The translations under genes and the position numbers were made by a program. From positions 1 through 35,926 of the forward strand of contig DATBQR010000087.1 of assembly GCA_036560705.1 (NCBI GenBank): a stretch of DNA of 35,926 bases. The letters are read 5' to 3'. Source of the DNA: RBG-16-66-20 sp036560705 (lineage in GTDB: Bacteria > Pseudomonadota > Gammaproteobacteria > Burkholderiales > SG8-39). Each line of letters opens with the position of its first letter. The first letter of the stretch is position 1. A model generated the notes under the pieces. It worked only from the letters and a program-made list of their open reading frames with translations. It searched no databases and was not told where the DNA came from. Below are positions 1-7,170 of this stretch, piece after piece.

Positions 1-425
1 AACCGCCCGTTCGTCATGCGCAGGTAGACGGCCTCGTAGGCACTATTGAGGTCGGCACTGATATGGAACGCGATACCGGCAAAGCCACGCGCGTCGGTCC
101 CGCCCTTGCCGGTGAGTTCGGCAGCGATGTCGACCTCGATCACCCCGTCTGTAAAGTCACGGTGCACGATGGCATAGCTGGGACCATTGCCGCCGGTGAC
201 CCGCGCGCGGGCTTGCGCCTCGTCCGAAAGCTCAACCGCCAGGCAGGGACGGCCGATCCAAGTAGAAGGCGCTGCACGGACGCGATTCGTCTCCAGGACG
301 CCCGGCACCGGATTCAAAGCCTGTGCCAGAAGAAGCTCGGGGGCGGCAAGGGACAGCGAGCCGCCGAGACCGATGGCACCCAGGCGGCGGAGCGCGACCC
401 GGCGCGCTTGATGCAGTGTCGACAT
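1..425 (-). CDS. Secreted lectin/glucanase-fold protein, 5' part only (runs off left edge)
   Basis: An open minus-strand frame runs from ATG at 423-425 to the window edge with no stop (about 141 codons). The N-terminus has arginines (ARRVALRRLGAIG) followed by a Gly/Ala/Leu-rich core ending in LLLAQA. This looks like a signal peptide, possibly Tat-type, cleaved after AQA. The mature part contains DFTDGVIEVDIAAEL and GFAGIAFHIS, ending in EAVYLRMTNGR. This beta-strand pattern resembles the concanavalin A-like/DUF1080 (LamG-like) proteins of proteobacteria, which typically carry YLRPTNGR. The enzymatic role is unknown; some DUF1080 relatives are 3-keto-glycoside hydrolases. It is divergent from the LysR gene and probably its target. 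The family call rests on motif memory, so confidence is moderate. The C-terminal half lies outside the window. Confidence 0.7.
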   Translation of the reverse strand, partial: MSTLHQARRVALRRLGAIGLGGSLSLAAPELLLAQALNPVPGVLETNRVRAAPSTWIGRPCLAVELSDEAQARARVTGGNGPSYAIVHRDFTDGVIEVDIAAELTGKGGTDARGFAGIAFHISADLNSAYEAVYLRMTNGR

Positions 426-463
426 GGTGGGTTCTCTATTAAAAAAGTAGAATATGGATAGAG

Positions 464-484
464 GATATGAACGATTTGCATATC
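464..484. promoter_or_regulatory. Candidate LysR-type operator (T-N11-A palindrome)
   Basis: GATATG at 464-469 and CATATC at 479-484 form a perfect 6-base inverted repeat around a 9-base spacer, which gives ATAT-N11-ATAT. This is the T-N11-A architecture of LysR-family binding sites. It lies in the 86-base AT-rich gap between the divergent secreted-protein gene and the LysR gene, where an autoregulatory and target-activating site is expected. The function is inferred from position and symmetry. Confidence 0.55.
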
Positions 485-511
485 TCGTCCAACAAGTAAT
501 TTTCATTCCCC

Positions 512-1471
512 ATGCATGAGATTGATCTCCGGCACGTCGACCTCAATCTGCTCGTCGTGTTCGAAGTGCTGATGGCAGAACGCAGCGTCACCCGCGCCGC
601 CGAGCGGCTGGGGCGCACGCAGTCGGCGGTCAGCCATGCGCTGTCGCGGCTGCGCGGTCAGCTCGGCGACCCCTTGCTCGTCAAATCGGGCGGCGGCATG
701 CAGCCCAGTCCGTTTTCAACGGAATTGATCGAGCAGGTAAGGCCCATTCTGCGCAGCGTCCAGAGGGTGCTGAGTCCCAGGCGGTCGTTTGCGCCCGCCA
801 CTTCGCGCAGGACTTTCCGGCTGGCGGTGCCGGACCTGGCGTTGACGCTGTTCCCCAGGCTGCTGGAGCTGGTGCGCAAGGAGGCGCCCGGGGTTGTCCT
901 CGAATGGGTGAGCCCTAGGCAGAACATGCTGTTGGACGTGGTCGAAGGACAACTCGATCTGGCATTCGGGCCTGCGGGCCTTCGCCTGCCCGAGGGCATC
1001 GCGACAGAATCCATCGGCGCCTTGCGATGGTGCTGCTTCGGCCGCAAGGGGCATCCGGCATTCGCGAAGTGGGGTCTGAAGGCGTGGTCGCGTTGGCCTC
1101 ACGTGGCGGTCGGCGTTGGCGACCGCGTGAGCAACCCGGTCAGTGACGCCGCTGCCGCTGCGAGCGCCAAGCGCACTGTCGCGGCCCGCGTGCCGAATTT
1201 CGCTGCGGTCGCTCCGCTGCTGGCCAAGTCTGACCTGCTGGCCACGCTACCGGCAATCGTGATGGTCGATGCGACCCAGCGGTTCGACGTTGTTGCGATG
1301 CCCTTGCCGCTGGCGGTCGAACCGATGCCGCACGTCCTGCTCTGGAGCGCACGCCTCTCGAATGACCCGGAAATCGCCTGGCTGCGAGCCCTTCTGCGCA
1401 CCGTGATTGCGGAGATCCTTTCGGCATCGGAACGGCTGTTGCCGAAGACCGCGCTCCGACCGACCGACTAG
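512..1471 (+). CDS. LysR-family transcriptional regulator
   Basis: This 319-residue protein has the LysR layout. An N-terminal winged helix-turn-helix spans roughly residues 8-68 (LNLLVVFEVLMAERSVTRAA, then RTQSAVSHALSRLR and GDPLLVK). The periplasmic-binding-like effector domain follows from about residue 95. The ERSVTRAAERL...QSAVSHAL form is close to the NodD/NahR/LinR branch of the family. It is probably a DNA-binding activator responding to a small molecule, and the co-inducer cannot be deduced. It is divergent from the left-edge secreted-protein gene, with a T-N11-A palindrome between them, so local regulation is likely. Its TAG stop overlaps the stop of the convergent channel gene. Confidence 0.9.
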   Translation: MHEIDLRHVDLNLLVVFEVLMAERSVTRAAERLGRTQSAVSHALSRLRGQLGDPLLVKSGGGMQPSPFSTELIEQVRPILRSVQRVLSPRRSFAPATSRRTFRLAVPDLALTLFPRLLELVRKEAPGVVLEWVSPRQNMLLDVVEGQLDLAFGPAGLRLPEGIATESIGALRWCCFGRKGHPAFAKWGLKAWSRWPHVAVGVGDRVSNPVSDAAAAASAKRTVAARVPNFAAVAPLLAKSDLLATLPAIVMVDATQRFDVVAMPLPLAVEPMPHVLLWSARLSNDPEIAWLRALLRTVIAEILSASERLLPKTALRPTD

Positions 1472-2367
1472 CGGGGCGGGTACGGAAAATCGACCGTGGG
1501 CGCGGTCGGCTCGATATCGTGGAAGCGGCGAAGATCGAGCAGGACGTGGCCCTCCGGGGTCTCGCTGAGGATGTCGGCAAGCCGCGCTCCCCAAAGGATG
1601 TCCTTGGCGAAGTAGCGATGGCTCGCGTGCACGGTCTGCATCGTGACGTCGTCCATGCCGATCACCATCACGTGCAGCTCGATCTCCTTTGAGAGCGCCG
1701 AGGCTGGCGTCTCGCCGCGCAGCGGGCTCTCGTCGCCGATCGGGTGGATCACGCTGAAGGAGCGGAAGAGCGTCAGCGCCTGGTCGCGCGCCAGAGGGAG
1801 GTCGAGCTGAGGGTAGTACGTCCTCCCGTCTTCCGTCCGCTCGGTGCGGAACATGACGACCCGGATTTTCGCGTCGACGATCTGGTTGCCGCGCTCGTTG
1901 CCGAGCCGGAACATCAGCGTCGGCACGCCGTCAGCCGGTGAAATGACCACGTGGCGCGTGAACACGCAGCGCGCGGTCGGCCGCGACAGCTTGGCGAACA
2001 CGAGGCCGGTCGACATCGCGGTCAGCAGCAGGCTCACGATCGACTCGACGACCACCACCACGTTGGCCGCGGTCGAACCGGGGTACATCGCGCCGTAGCC
2101 GATCGTGCCCATCGTCTGCACGCTGAAGAAAAAGGCGTCCGCAAACGAACCGGGCGTCGCGTGCTCCACGCCGCCCACGATCAGGTACGCCAGTGCAAAC
2201 ACGGCGTTGGCGGCGAGGAACGCGCCGCTGATCGCGCTGATCGTCGCCCACCAGGGAAGCTCCAGCAGCGCGTGGTAAAAGTCGCGCAGCGGCGTGGGCC
2301 GCTGGCCGACGATGCGGATTTCGTAGTCGGCGTCGGGCTGGCGCAGCGTGGTCTTTCGGAATGTCAT
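1468..2367 (-). CDS. KirBac-type inward-rectifier potassium channel
   Basis: The 299-residue protein has a slide-helix region (DFYHALLELPWW, about residues 29-40) and TM1 from about residue 41. A pore helix and selectivity filter QTMGTIGYG follow, then TM2 ending STGLVFAKLSRP. The C-terminal cytoplasmic beta-rich domain begins ARCVFTRHVVIS and carries LTLFRSFSVIHPI. The TIGYG filter and the segment TGLVFA(K/R)xxRP match bacterial Kir channels such as KirBac1.1. The expected form is a tetrameric inner-membrane potassium channel gated by its cytoplasmic domain and lipids. The residue after GYG is Ala, where KirBac1.1 has Asp and KirBac3.1 has Lys. The gene is convergent with the LysR gene, with overlapping stops, and ends upstream beside tRNA-Ser. 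The family is clear; the physiological role is unknown. Confidence 0.88.
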   Translation of the reverse strand: MTFRKTTLRQPDADYEIRIVGQRPTPLRDFYHALLELPWWATISAISGAFLAANAVFALAYLIVGGVEHATPGSFADAFFFSVQTMGTIGYGAMYPGSTAANVVVVVESIVSLLLTAMSTGLVFAKLSRPTARCVFTRHVVISPADGVPTLMFRLGNERGNQIVDAKIRVVMFRTERTEDGRTYYPQLDLPLARDQALTLFRSFSVIHPIGDESPLRGETPASALSKEIELHVMVIGMDDVTMQTVHASHRYFAKDILWGARLADILSETPEGHVLLDLRRFHDIEPTAPTVDFPYPPR

Positions 2368-2376
2368 GGCCGGGTC

Positions 2377-2470
2377 TGGCGGAGAGAGAGGGATTCGAAC
2401 CCTCGATAACGGTTTAAGCCGCTATAACGCCTTAGCAGGGCGCCCCCTTCGGCCACTCGGGCATCTCTCC
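2377..2470 (-). tRNA. tRNA-Ser (anticodon GCU), CCA encoded
   Basis: Read on the minus strand from 2470, the acceptor arm GGAGAGA pairs with TCTCTCC, followed by G73 and a genomically encoded CCA (2377-2379). The anticodon loop is CTGCTAA, giving anticodon GCT for AGC/AGU codons. A long variable arm (GCGGCTTAAACCGT region) and the T arm GAGGGTTCGAATCCCTC support class II tRNA-Ser. The length is 94 bases with CCA. It lies just downstream of lysC on the same strand, so it may be processed from a lysC transcript. Confidence 0.96.
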
Positions 2471-2484
2471 GGCGAGCGGCGATT

Positions 2485-3741
2485 TTACCCCTGATCGAGC
2501 TCGAAAGCCTTGTGCAATACGCGCACCGCGAGCTCGGCGTATTTCTCGTCCACCACCACCGAGATCTTGATTTCCGAGGTGGAGATCATCTGGATGTTGA
2601 TGCCCTCCTCGGCAAGCGTGCGGAACATGCTGGCGGCGATGCCGGCGTGCGAGCGCATGCCCAGACCGACGATGGAAACCTTGGCCATGCGGTCGTCGCC
2701 GGTGATCTCCCTGCACTTGATGGCCGGTTTGACCTGGTCGTTCAGCATTTTCATCGCGCGCTTGAGATCCGCCCGGCCGACCGTGAAGGACAGGTCGGTG
2801 GTGCCGTCGTGGCTGACGTTCTGCACGATCACGTCGACGTTGATGCCGGCGTCGGCGATCGGCCCGAGGATCGCGTAGGCGATGCCGGGCTTGTCGGGCA
2901 CGCCGTGGACGGTGACCTTGGCCTCGTCGCGCTGCGCGGCGACGCCGGAGACGACTGCTTTTTCCATCGCCATGTGCGGGTCTTCCTCGAAAGTGATGAG
3001 CGTGCCCGAGCGCGCCTCCTCCTCGACCGGCAGCTTCGGGTCGGTGAGGCTGGACAGCACTCGCGTGGGAACCTTGTACTTGCCGGCGAACTCGACCGAG
3101 CGAATCTGCAGCACCTTGGAGCCGGCGCTGGCCAGCTCGATCATTTCCTCGAAGCTGATGGTCTTCAGGCGCCGCGCCCCTGGCACGATGCGCGGATCGG
3201 TGGTGTAGACGCCGTCCACGTCGGTGTAGATCTGGCACTCGTCGGCGCCCAGCGCGGCGGCCAGCGCGACCGCCGAAGTGTCCGAGCCGCCGCGGCCGAG
3301 CGTGGTGATGTTGCCGTTCTTGTCCACGCCCTGGAAGCCGGCGACCACCGCGACGCAGCCGTTTTCCAGGTCCTGGCGCAGGTTGACCTCGTCGATCGCG
3401 ATGATGCGCGCCCGCGTGTGGGCGGAGTCGGTCAGCACCTTCACCTGCCAGCCGGTGTAGCTGCGCGCCTTGACGCCGAGCGCCAGCAGCGCCATCGACA
3501 GCAGGCCGACGCTCACCTGCTCGCCGGTGGAGGCGACGACGTCCAGCTCGCGCGGATCGGGATGCTCCTGCAGGCCGGCCGCGAGCGACAGCAGGCGGTT
3601 GGTCTCCCCTGACATCGCCGAGGGCACCACCACGACGCGGTGGCCGGCCGCCTGCCACTTGGCGACGCGCCAGGCGACGTTGCGGATGCGCTCGATGGTG
3701 CCTACCGAGGTGCCGCCGAATTTTTGGACGATGAGTGCCAT
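2485..3741 (-). CDS. lysC: Aspartate kinase
   Basis: This 418-residue enzyme catalyses ATP-dependent phosphorylation of L-aspartate, the first step to lysine, threonine, methionine and diaminopimelate. The N-terminus VQKFGGTSVG is the aspartokinase signature. GRGGSDTSAVALAAALGA and TDVDGVYTTDPRIV belong to the kinase fold. Two C-terminal ACT units (VHGVPDKPGIAYAILGPIAD and the region around SIVGLGMRSHAGIAA) form the allosteric domain. Length and layout match the class encoding an alpha subunit plus an in-frame internal beta subunit; Met at MEKAVVSGVAAQ, just before the ACT region, is a possible internal start. It is cytoplasmic and probably feedback-inhibited by lysine and threonine, as in relatives. 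The gene sits between two tRNA-Ser genes on the same strand. Confidence 0.96.
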   Translation of the reverse strand: MALIVQKFGGTSVGTIERIRNVAWRVAKWQAAGHRVVVVPSAMSGETNRLLSLAAGLQEHPDPRELDVVASTGEQVSVGLLSMALLALGVKARSYTGWQVKVLTDSAHTRARIIAIDEVNLRQDLENGCVAVVAGFQGVDKNGNITTLGRGGSDTSAVALAAALGADECQIYTDVDGVYTTDPRIVPGARRLKTISFEEMIELASAGSKVLQIRSVEFAGKYKVPTRVLSSLTDPKLPVEEEARSGTLITFEEDPHMAMEKAVVSGVAAQRDEAKVTVHGVPDKPGIAYAILGPIADAGINVDVIVQNVSHDGTTDLSFTVGRADLKRAMKMLNDQVKPAIKCREITGDDRMAKVSIVGLGMRSHAGIAASMFRTLAEEGINIQMISTSEIKISVVVDEKYAELAVRVLHKAFELDQG

Positions 3742-3759
3742 GCTGCTGGGAAAGAGACG

Positions 3760-3847
3760 TGGCGGAGAGTGAGGGATTCGAACCCCCGAGCCCTTGCGGG
3801 CTAACGGTTTTCAAGACCGCCGCATTCGACCGCTCTGCCAACTCTCC
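3760..3847 (-). tRNA. tRNA-Ser (anticodon UGA), CCA encoded
   Basis: On the minus strand from 3847, GGAGAGT pairs with ACTCTCC, followed by G73 and encoded CCA (3760-3762). The anticodon loop CTTGAAA gives anticodon TGA for UCA/UCG codons. The variable arm (TAGCCCGCAAGGGCT) is long, as in class II tRNAs, and the T arm is GGGGGTTCGAATCCCTC, with a terminal mismatch. The length is 88 bases. It lies immediately upstream of lysC in the direction of transcription. Confidence 0.96.
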
Positions 3848-3871
3848 TTGAAAAATGCCTGTAACGTCCCC

Positions 3872-3877
3872 ATTTTA
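3872..3877 (-). promoter_or_regulatory. Candidate -10 element upstream of tRNA-Ser(UGA)
   Basis: Minus-strand TAAAAT is followed at once by the G-rich stretch GGGGACG. It would start transcription about 18 bases before the tRNA. A GC-rich discriminator after the -10 box is usual for stringently controlled stable-RNA promoters. No convincing -35 box lies 16-18 bases further upstream, so this is tentative. Confidence 0.35.
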
Positions 3878-3931
3878 ACCTGTTGTCGGACATGGGCTTT
3901 TTATTGAAACTTCCATGGCTCCGGATAGTCT

Positions 3932-3956
3932 TATACTGGCGTCAACACTAGGAGGT
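3932..3956 (+). promoter_or_regulatory. Candidate -10 box and strong ribosome binding site for the Bax-inhibitor gene
   Basis: TATACT at 3932-3937 is a good -10 match. AGGAGGT at 3950-3956 is a full Shine-Dalgarno sequence four bases before the ATG at 3961, so it fixes that start. A -35 box at proper distance is not clear; TTGAAA at 3904-3909 is too far away (22 bases). Confidence 0.5.
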
Positions 3957-3960
3957 ACCG

Positions 3961-4656
3961 ATGGAACAAGAACTGCAGACGGCCAACAGCGGTTTCGCCG
4001 GCACGGCGATCGCGCCGGACACGCAGAAAGTCCTGCGCAACACCTACATGCTGCTCGCGCTGAGCATGGTGCCGACGGTCATCGGCGCCTATGTCGGCAT
4101 GTCGACCGCATCCGTGTTCGCAGCGAGCCCGATGCTCACCTCGCTGCTCCTGTTCGCGGCCGTGATCGGCCTGCAATTCGGCATCGCCGCCAACCGCAAC
4201 AGCGCGCTGGGCATCGTCCTGCTGCTCCTGATGACCGGCTTGCTCGGCTGGTTCCTCGGGCCGCTGCTAAACCATGCGCTGACGATGAAGAACGGCATGC
4301 AGCTGGTCGGCTACGCTGCCGCCGGCACCGGCACGGTGTTCTTCGGCATGGCCACGGTCGCAACCGTCACCCGGCGGGACTTCAGCTTCATGGGCAGGTT
4401 CCTGTTCGTGGGGATGATCGCGCTGGTCGTGGCGATGTTCGCCAACATGTTCTTCCAGATCCCGGCGCTGGCGCTGGTGCTCTCGACGCTGGCGATCGTG
4501 ATCTTCTCGCTCTACCTGTTGCACGACCTTTCTCGGATCGTGACCGGCGGCGAGACGAACTACGTGATGGCCACCACCGGCGTATACCTCAGCCTGCTCA
4601 ACATCTTCGTGAACCTGCTGCAGCTGCTGATGGGTTTCGGCGGCAGCCGCGACTAA
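3961..4656 (+). CDS. Bax inhibitor-1/YccA family membrane protein
   Basis: The 231-residue protein is almost wholly hydrophobic, with about seven membrane segments starting near residue 29 (NTYMLLALSMVPTVIGAYVG). NYVMATTGVYLSLLNIFVNL near the end is the typical C-terminal signature of bacterial BI-1/YccA/YbhL proteins. Family members are inner-membrane proteins; BsYetJ works as a pH-sensitive calcium leak channel and E. coli YccA modulates FtsH proteolysis. Which role applies here is not visible. The start is fixed by a perfect ribosome site. The gene is monocistronic: tRNA-Ser is divergent upstream, and a strong hairpin terminator follows 17 bases after the stop. Confidence 0.92.
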   Translation: MEQELQTANSGFAGTAIAPDTQKVLRNTYMLLALSMVPTVIGAYVGMSTASVFAASPMLTSLLLFAAVIGLQFGIAANRNSALGIVLLLLMTGLLGWFLGPLLNHALTMKNGMQLVGYAAAGTGTVFFGMATVATVTRRDFSFMGRFLFVGMIALVVAMFANMFFQIPALALVLSTLAIVIFSLYLLHDLSRIVTGGETNYVMATTGVYLSLLNIFVNLLQLLMGFGGSRD

Positions 4657-4673
4657 CGCGGACCGGTCCCGTC

Positions 4674-4701
4674 AAAAGGGCGCCTGCAGGCGCCCTTTTT
4701 T
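4674..4701. terminator. Rho-independent terminator, probably bidirectional
   Basis: AAAAGGGCGCC, loop TGCA, then GGCGCCC followed by six Ts (4696-4701). The inverted repeat carries an A-run on one side and a T-run on the other. It can therefore end both the plus-strand Bax-inhibitor transcript and the long minus-strand gene run whose last stop is at 4714. Confidence 0.92.
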
Positions 4702-4713
4702 ATTGCCGCACGC

Positions 4714-5109
4714 CTAGAGAACGGCCGCCGCCCGCAGTCCCTGGAACAGGCACAGCACGCCGCAGACCCCTAGCAGCGTGAACGTCAGCGCGGTGCCCAG
4801 GAAGCGGCCCAGGAAGAACTTCTCCGTGAAGGACAGCGCGTAGCCGTGCAGCAGGCGGGCCGCCAGCAGGACCAGCCCGAGCGCGTGCAACAGGTAGACG
4901 GAAGCATGGTTGAACTCGAGGAAGCCCATCATCAGGAGGATGAAGGGCACGTATTCCGAGAAATTGGCGTGGCCGCGTATGCGGCGGAGCATGATCGGAT
5001 TGCCGCCGTCGCCGAGGCTGATGCCCGTGCGGCGCATGGCGATCACCCGGACACTGAGCCCGAGAAACAGCAGCGCCAGTAGTCCCGCGTAGATGGGCGT
5101 CACGATCAT
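4714..5109 (-). CDS. MAPEG-family small membrane protein
   Basis: The coding frame starts at ATG 5107-5109, which overlaps the TGA of rlmD as ATGA, and gives 131 residues. Four hydrophobic segments are visible: PIYAGLLALLFLGLSVRVIA, then about residues 55-65, 68-85 and 105-125. The central text includes RRIRGHANFSEYVPFILLMM and LLHALGLVLLAARLLHGYAL. The R-x-x-x-N-x-x-E-Y-x-P pattern is diagnostic for MAPEG proteins (membrane-associated eicosanoid and glutathione metabolism), close to bacterial YecN. Members are trimeric and some bind glutathione; no activity can be assigned here. It is the last gene of the long minus-strand run and is likely translationally coupled to rlmD. Confidence 0.88.
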   Translation of the reverse strand: MIVTPIYAGLLALLFLGLSVRVIAMRRTGISLGDGGNPIMLRRIRGHANFSEYVPFILLMMGFLEFNHASVYLLHALGLVLLAARLLHGYALSFTEKFFLGRFLGTALTFTLLGVCGVLCLFQGLRAAAVL

Positions 5110-6410
5110 GTCAATCCTCCGTCTCTTTCGAACAATGCGATGGACTCGACGTGCGCCGTGTGCGGAAACATGTTGACGACACCCGCGGAGCTTAGCCGGA
5201 AACCCTTGGCGTGCACCAGCACGCCGGCGTCGCGGGCGAGCGTGGCCGGGTCGCAGGAGACATAGACGATGCGGCGCGGCCAGGCGTCGGGCAGCGAATG
5301 CACCAGACCGATCGCCCCCTCGCGCGGCGGATCGATGAGGAACTTGTCGAAGGGGCCCCAGGGCTCCAGGTTGGGCTTGAACAGATCGGCCACCTCGAAC
5401 TGCGCGACCAGCCCGTTTGCCGCGGCGTTCTCCCGCGCGCGCTCCACCAGCAGCGCGCTGCCCTCGAAGCCGATCACCTGCGCGCCGCGCGCCGCGAGCG
5501 GCAGCGTGAAATTGCCGATGCCGCAGAAGAGATCCGCGATCCGCTCGCCCGGCTGCGGATCGAGGAGGCGCACCGCGCGCGACACCAGCAGCCGGTTCAC
5601 GGCCGGATTCACCTGCGTGAAATCGGCGGGCTGGAAGGCAATGCGCACGCCGAACTCCGGCAGGCCGTAGCCGAGGTCGCCGGGCGCGGCGGGATGAAAA
5701 GGCTGCGCAGTTTCGGGACCCGCCGGCTGGAGCCAGACGCGGACGGCCTGCGCATCGGCGAATTCCCGCAGCAGCGTTTCGTCCGCGGCGCTGAACGGCA
5801 GCAGGTGGCGGAACAGCAGCACGGTGGCCCGGTCGCCGACAGCCACTTCGACCTGCGGCACTCGGTCGCGGATGGAGAGCCGCGCGATCAGTTCCCGCAG
5901 CGGAACGATCAGGGCGGAGGTTTGCGGCGGCAACACCTCGCAGCCCTTCATGTCCGCGACGTAGGTGGATTTGCGCTCGCGGAATCCCACCAGCGCGCCG
6001 CCCTTGCCCTCGACGAACCGCACGGACAGGCGCGCGCGGTGCCGGTAGCCCCACTCCTCGCCGTGGATCGGCGCCAGCATCACGCCCGGCGCGTCCTTGC
6101 CGCTCAGTTTCCCTATTCGCGCGAGGTTGTCCTCCAGCCCGCGCTGCTTGGCGGCGACCTGGGTGCGCCCGTCCACGTGCTGCGTGGCGCAGCCGCCGCA
6201 GACGCCGAAGTGGGGGCAGCGCGGCGGGCGGCGCGCAGCGGAGGAACGCAGGATCGCGGTTACGCGGGCGCGATCGTATTTCGGCTTCGCTTCCAGCAGG
6301 CGCGCCTCGACCAGCTCGCCGGCGAGCGCGCCTTCGACGAAGACGACCTTGCCCGCATTGCGCGCGACGCCGCGCCCCTCGGCGTCCAGCGCTTCAATTT
6401 CAAGCTTCAT
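5106..6410 (-). CDS. rlmD: 23S rRNA (uracil-1939-C5)-methyltransferase RlmD
   Basis: This 434-residue enzyme uses SAM to methylate U1939 of 23S rRNA. An N-terminal TRAM RNA-binding domain (about residues 1-55) is followed by the iron-sulfur cluster cysteines C65, C71 and C74 (RCPHFGVCGGC) and a fourth Cys further on. The SAM site is DLFCGIGNFTLPLA. FLIDPPREG and the catalytic Cys in VYVSCDPATLARD are the RumA/TrmA-type C5-methyltransferase motifs. Length matches E. coli RlmD (433 residues). Its ATG (6408-6410) overlaps the end of the exonuclease gene by 11 bases, and its TGA overlaps the MAPEG start, so all three are probably co-translated. Confidence 0.95.
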   Translation of the reverse strand: MKLEIEALDAEGRGVARNAGKVVFVEGALAGELVEARLLEAKPKYDRARVTAILRSSAARRPPRCPHFGVCGGCATQHVDGRTQVAAKQRGLEDNLARIGKLSGKDAPGVMLAPIHGEEWGYRHRARLSVRFVEGKGGALVGFRERKSTYVADMKGCEVLPPQTSALIVPLRELIARLSIRDRVPQVEVAVGDRATVLLFRHLLPFSAADETLLREFADAQAVRVWLQPAGPETAQPFHPAAPGDLGYGLPEFGVRIAFQPADFTQVNPAVNRLLVSRAVRLLDPQPGERIADLFCGIGNFTLPLAARGAQVIGFEGSALLVERARENAAANGLVAQFEVADLFKPNLEPWGPFDKFLIDPPREGAIGLVHSLPDAWPRRIVYVSCDPATLARDAGVLVHAKGFRLSSAGVVNMFPHTAHVESIALFERDGGLT

Positions 6411-7170
6411 TCCAGAGCTTGAGGAATTCGCGCCAGTGAGGTTTGTCCTGTTCCAGCAGGTATTTCCGGAAGATTTTTATTTCTTTTTGATAAACATCCT
6501 TCGTGAAAACCCCTCGCAGCAGCTGGTAGCGCAGGAACAGCAGGTAGGTATTCGCCGTGTCGGCTTCGCAGTAGTCGCGTATCCCGGCGATGCCGCCGGC
6601 CAGGTACGTTTCCCATACCCTGGCGCCGCCGATGCCGATCTTCCCCGGCAGCCCGGCGAGCTGCGCCACCTCGTCCAGCGGCGCGTTGTTGCGCGGCTGG
6701 TACATCGCCAGCACGTCCATCAGGTCCAGGTGGCGGCTGTGGTAGCGCGAGATGTAGTTGTTGAAGCGGAAGTCGCGGTTCTCGTCGCCGGTCTCCCAGA
6801 AGGTCGGCGCGCTGAGGCCGTGGATGAGCGCGCGGTAGTTGAGGACCGGAAGATCGAACCCCCCGCCGTTCCAGGAAACGAGCTGCGGGACGAACTTCTC
6901 GATGCCTTCATAGAAACGCCGGATGACGTCCGCTTCCTGTCCTTCCAGGGAAAACACCTTGATGCCTTCGTCGCTGCGCAGCACGCAGGAAATGACCACG
7001 ACCCGGTGCAGCTGCGGCGGCAGGAAATCACTGCCCGTCTTCGTGCGACGGATCTGGAAGGCCACTTCGGCGACTTCGGCGTCAGGCAGGTCGGCGGGCA
7101 GATCATGCAGTCGCCGGATGCCCGCGACGTCCGGCACCGTTTCGATGTCAAAAGCGAGAACTGTGCTCAA
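6400..7170 (-). CDS. Predicted 3'-5' exonuclease, PolB-exonuclease-like (DEDDy type)
   Basis: The frame starts at TTG (7168-7170), sharing TTGA with the cysM stop, and encodes 256 residues. The start is right because the exonuclease motif begins at residue 5. Motif ExoI is LAFDIETVPD (D8, E10). ExoII is LVSWNGGGFDLPVL (Asn and Asp). ExoIII is RDYCEADTANTYLL (Tyr and Asp). This is the DEDDy set of the family annotated as predicted 3'-5' exonuclease related to the exonuclease domain of PolB. There is no polymerase domain. It is likely a DNA or RNA trimming enzyme in the cytoplasm; the substrate has not been established for the family as far as I know. It overlaps cysM upstream and rlmD downstream. 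Confidence 0.9.
   Translation of the reverse strand: MSTVLAFDIETVPDVAGIRRLHDLPADLPDAEVAEVAFQIRRTKTGSDFLPPQLHRVVVISCVLRSDEGIKVFSLEGQEADVIRRFYEGIEKFVPQLVSWNGGGFDLPVLNYRALIHGLSAPTFWETGDENRDFRFNNYISRYHSRHLDLMDVLAMYQPRNNAPLDEVAQLAGLPGKIGIGGARVWETYLAGGIAGIRDYCEADTANTYLLFLRYQLLRGVFTKDVYQKEIKIFRKYLLEQDKPHWREFLKLWNEA

Noticed and set aside
63..461. Plus-strand open frames at the left edge
   Set aside because: The opposite strand gives a signal peptide plus a coherent beta-rich domain. The plus frames are Arg/Ala-rich shadows.
2432..3841. A 469-codon minus-strand frame spanning both tRNA-Ser genes and lysC
   Set aside because: It reads lysC in the wrong frame and runs through two tRNAs. Lysine-pathway motifs are in the other frame.
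3904..3937. TTGAAA paired with TATACT as a sigma70 promoter for the Bax-inhibitor gene
   Set aside because: The spacing is 22 bases, too long for a normal promoter. Only the -10 box was kept as a candidate.
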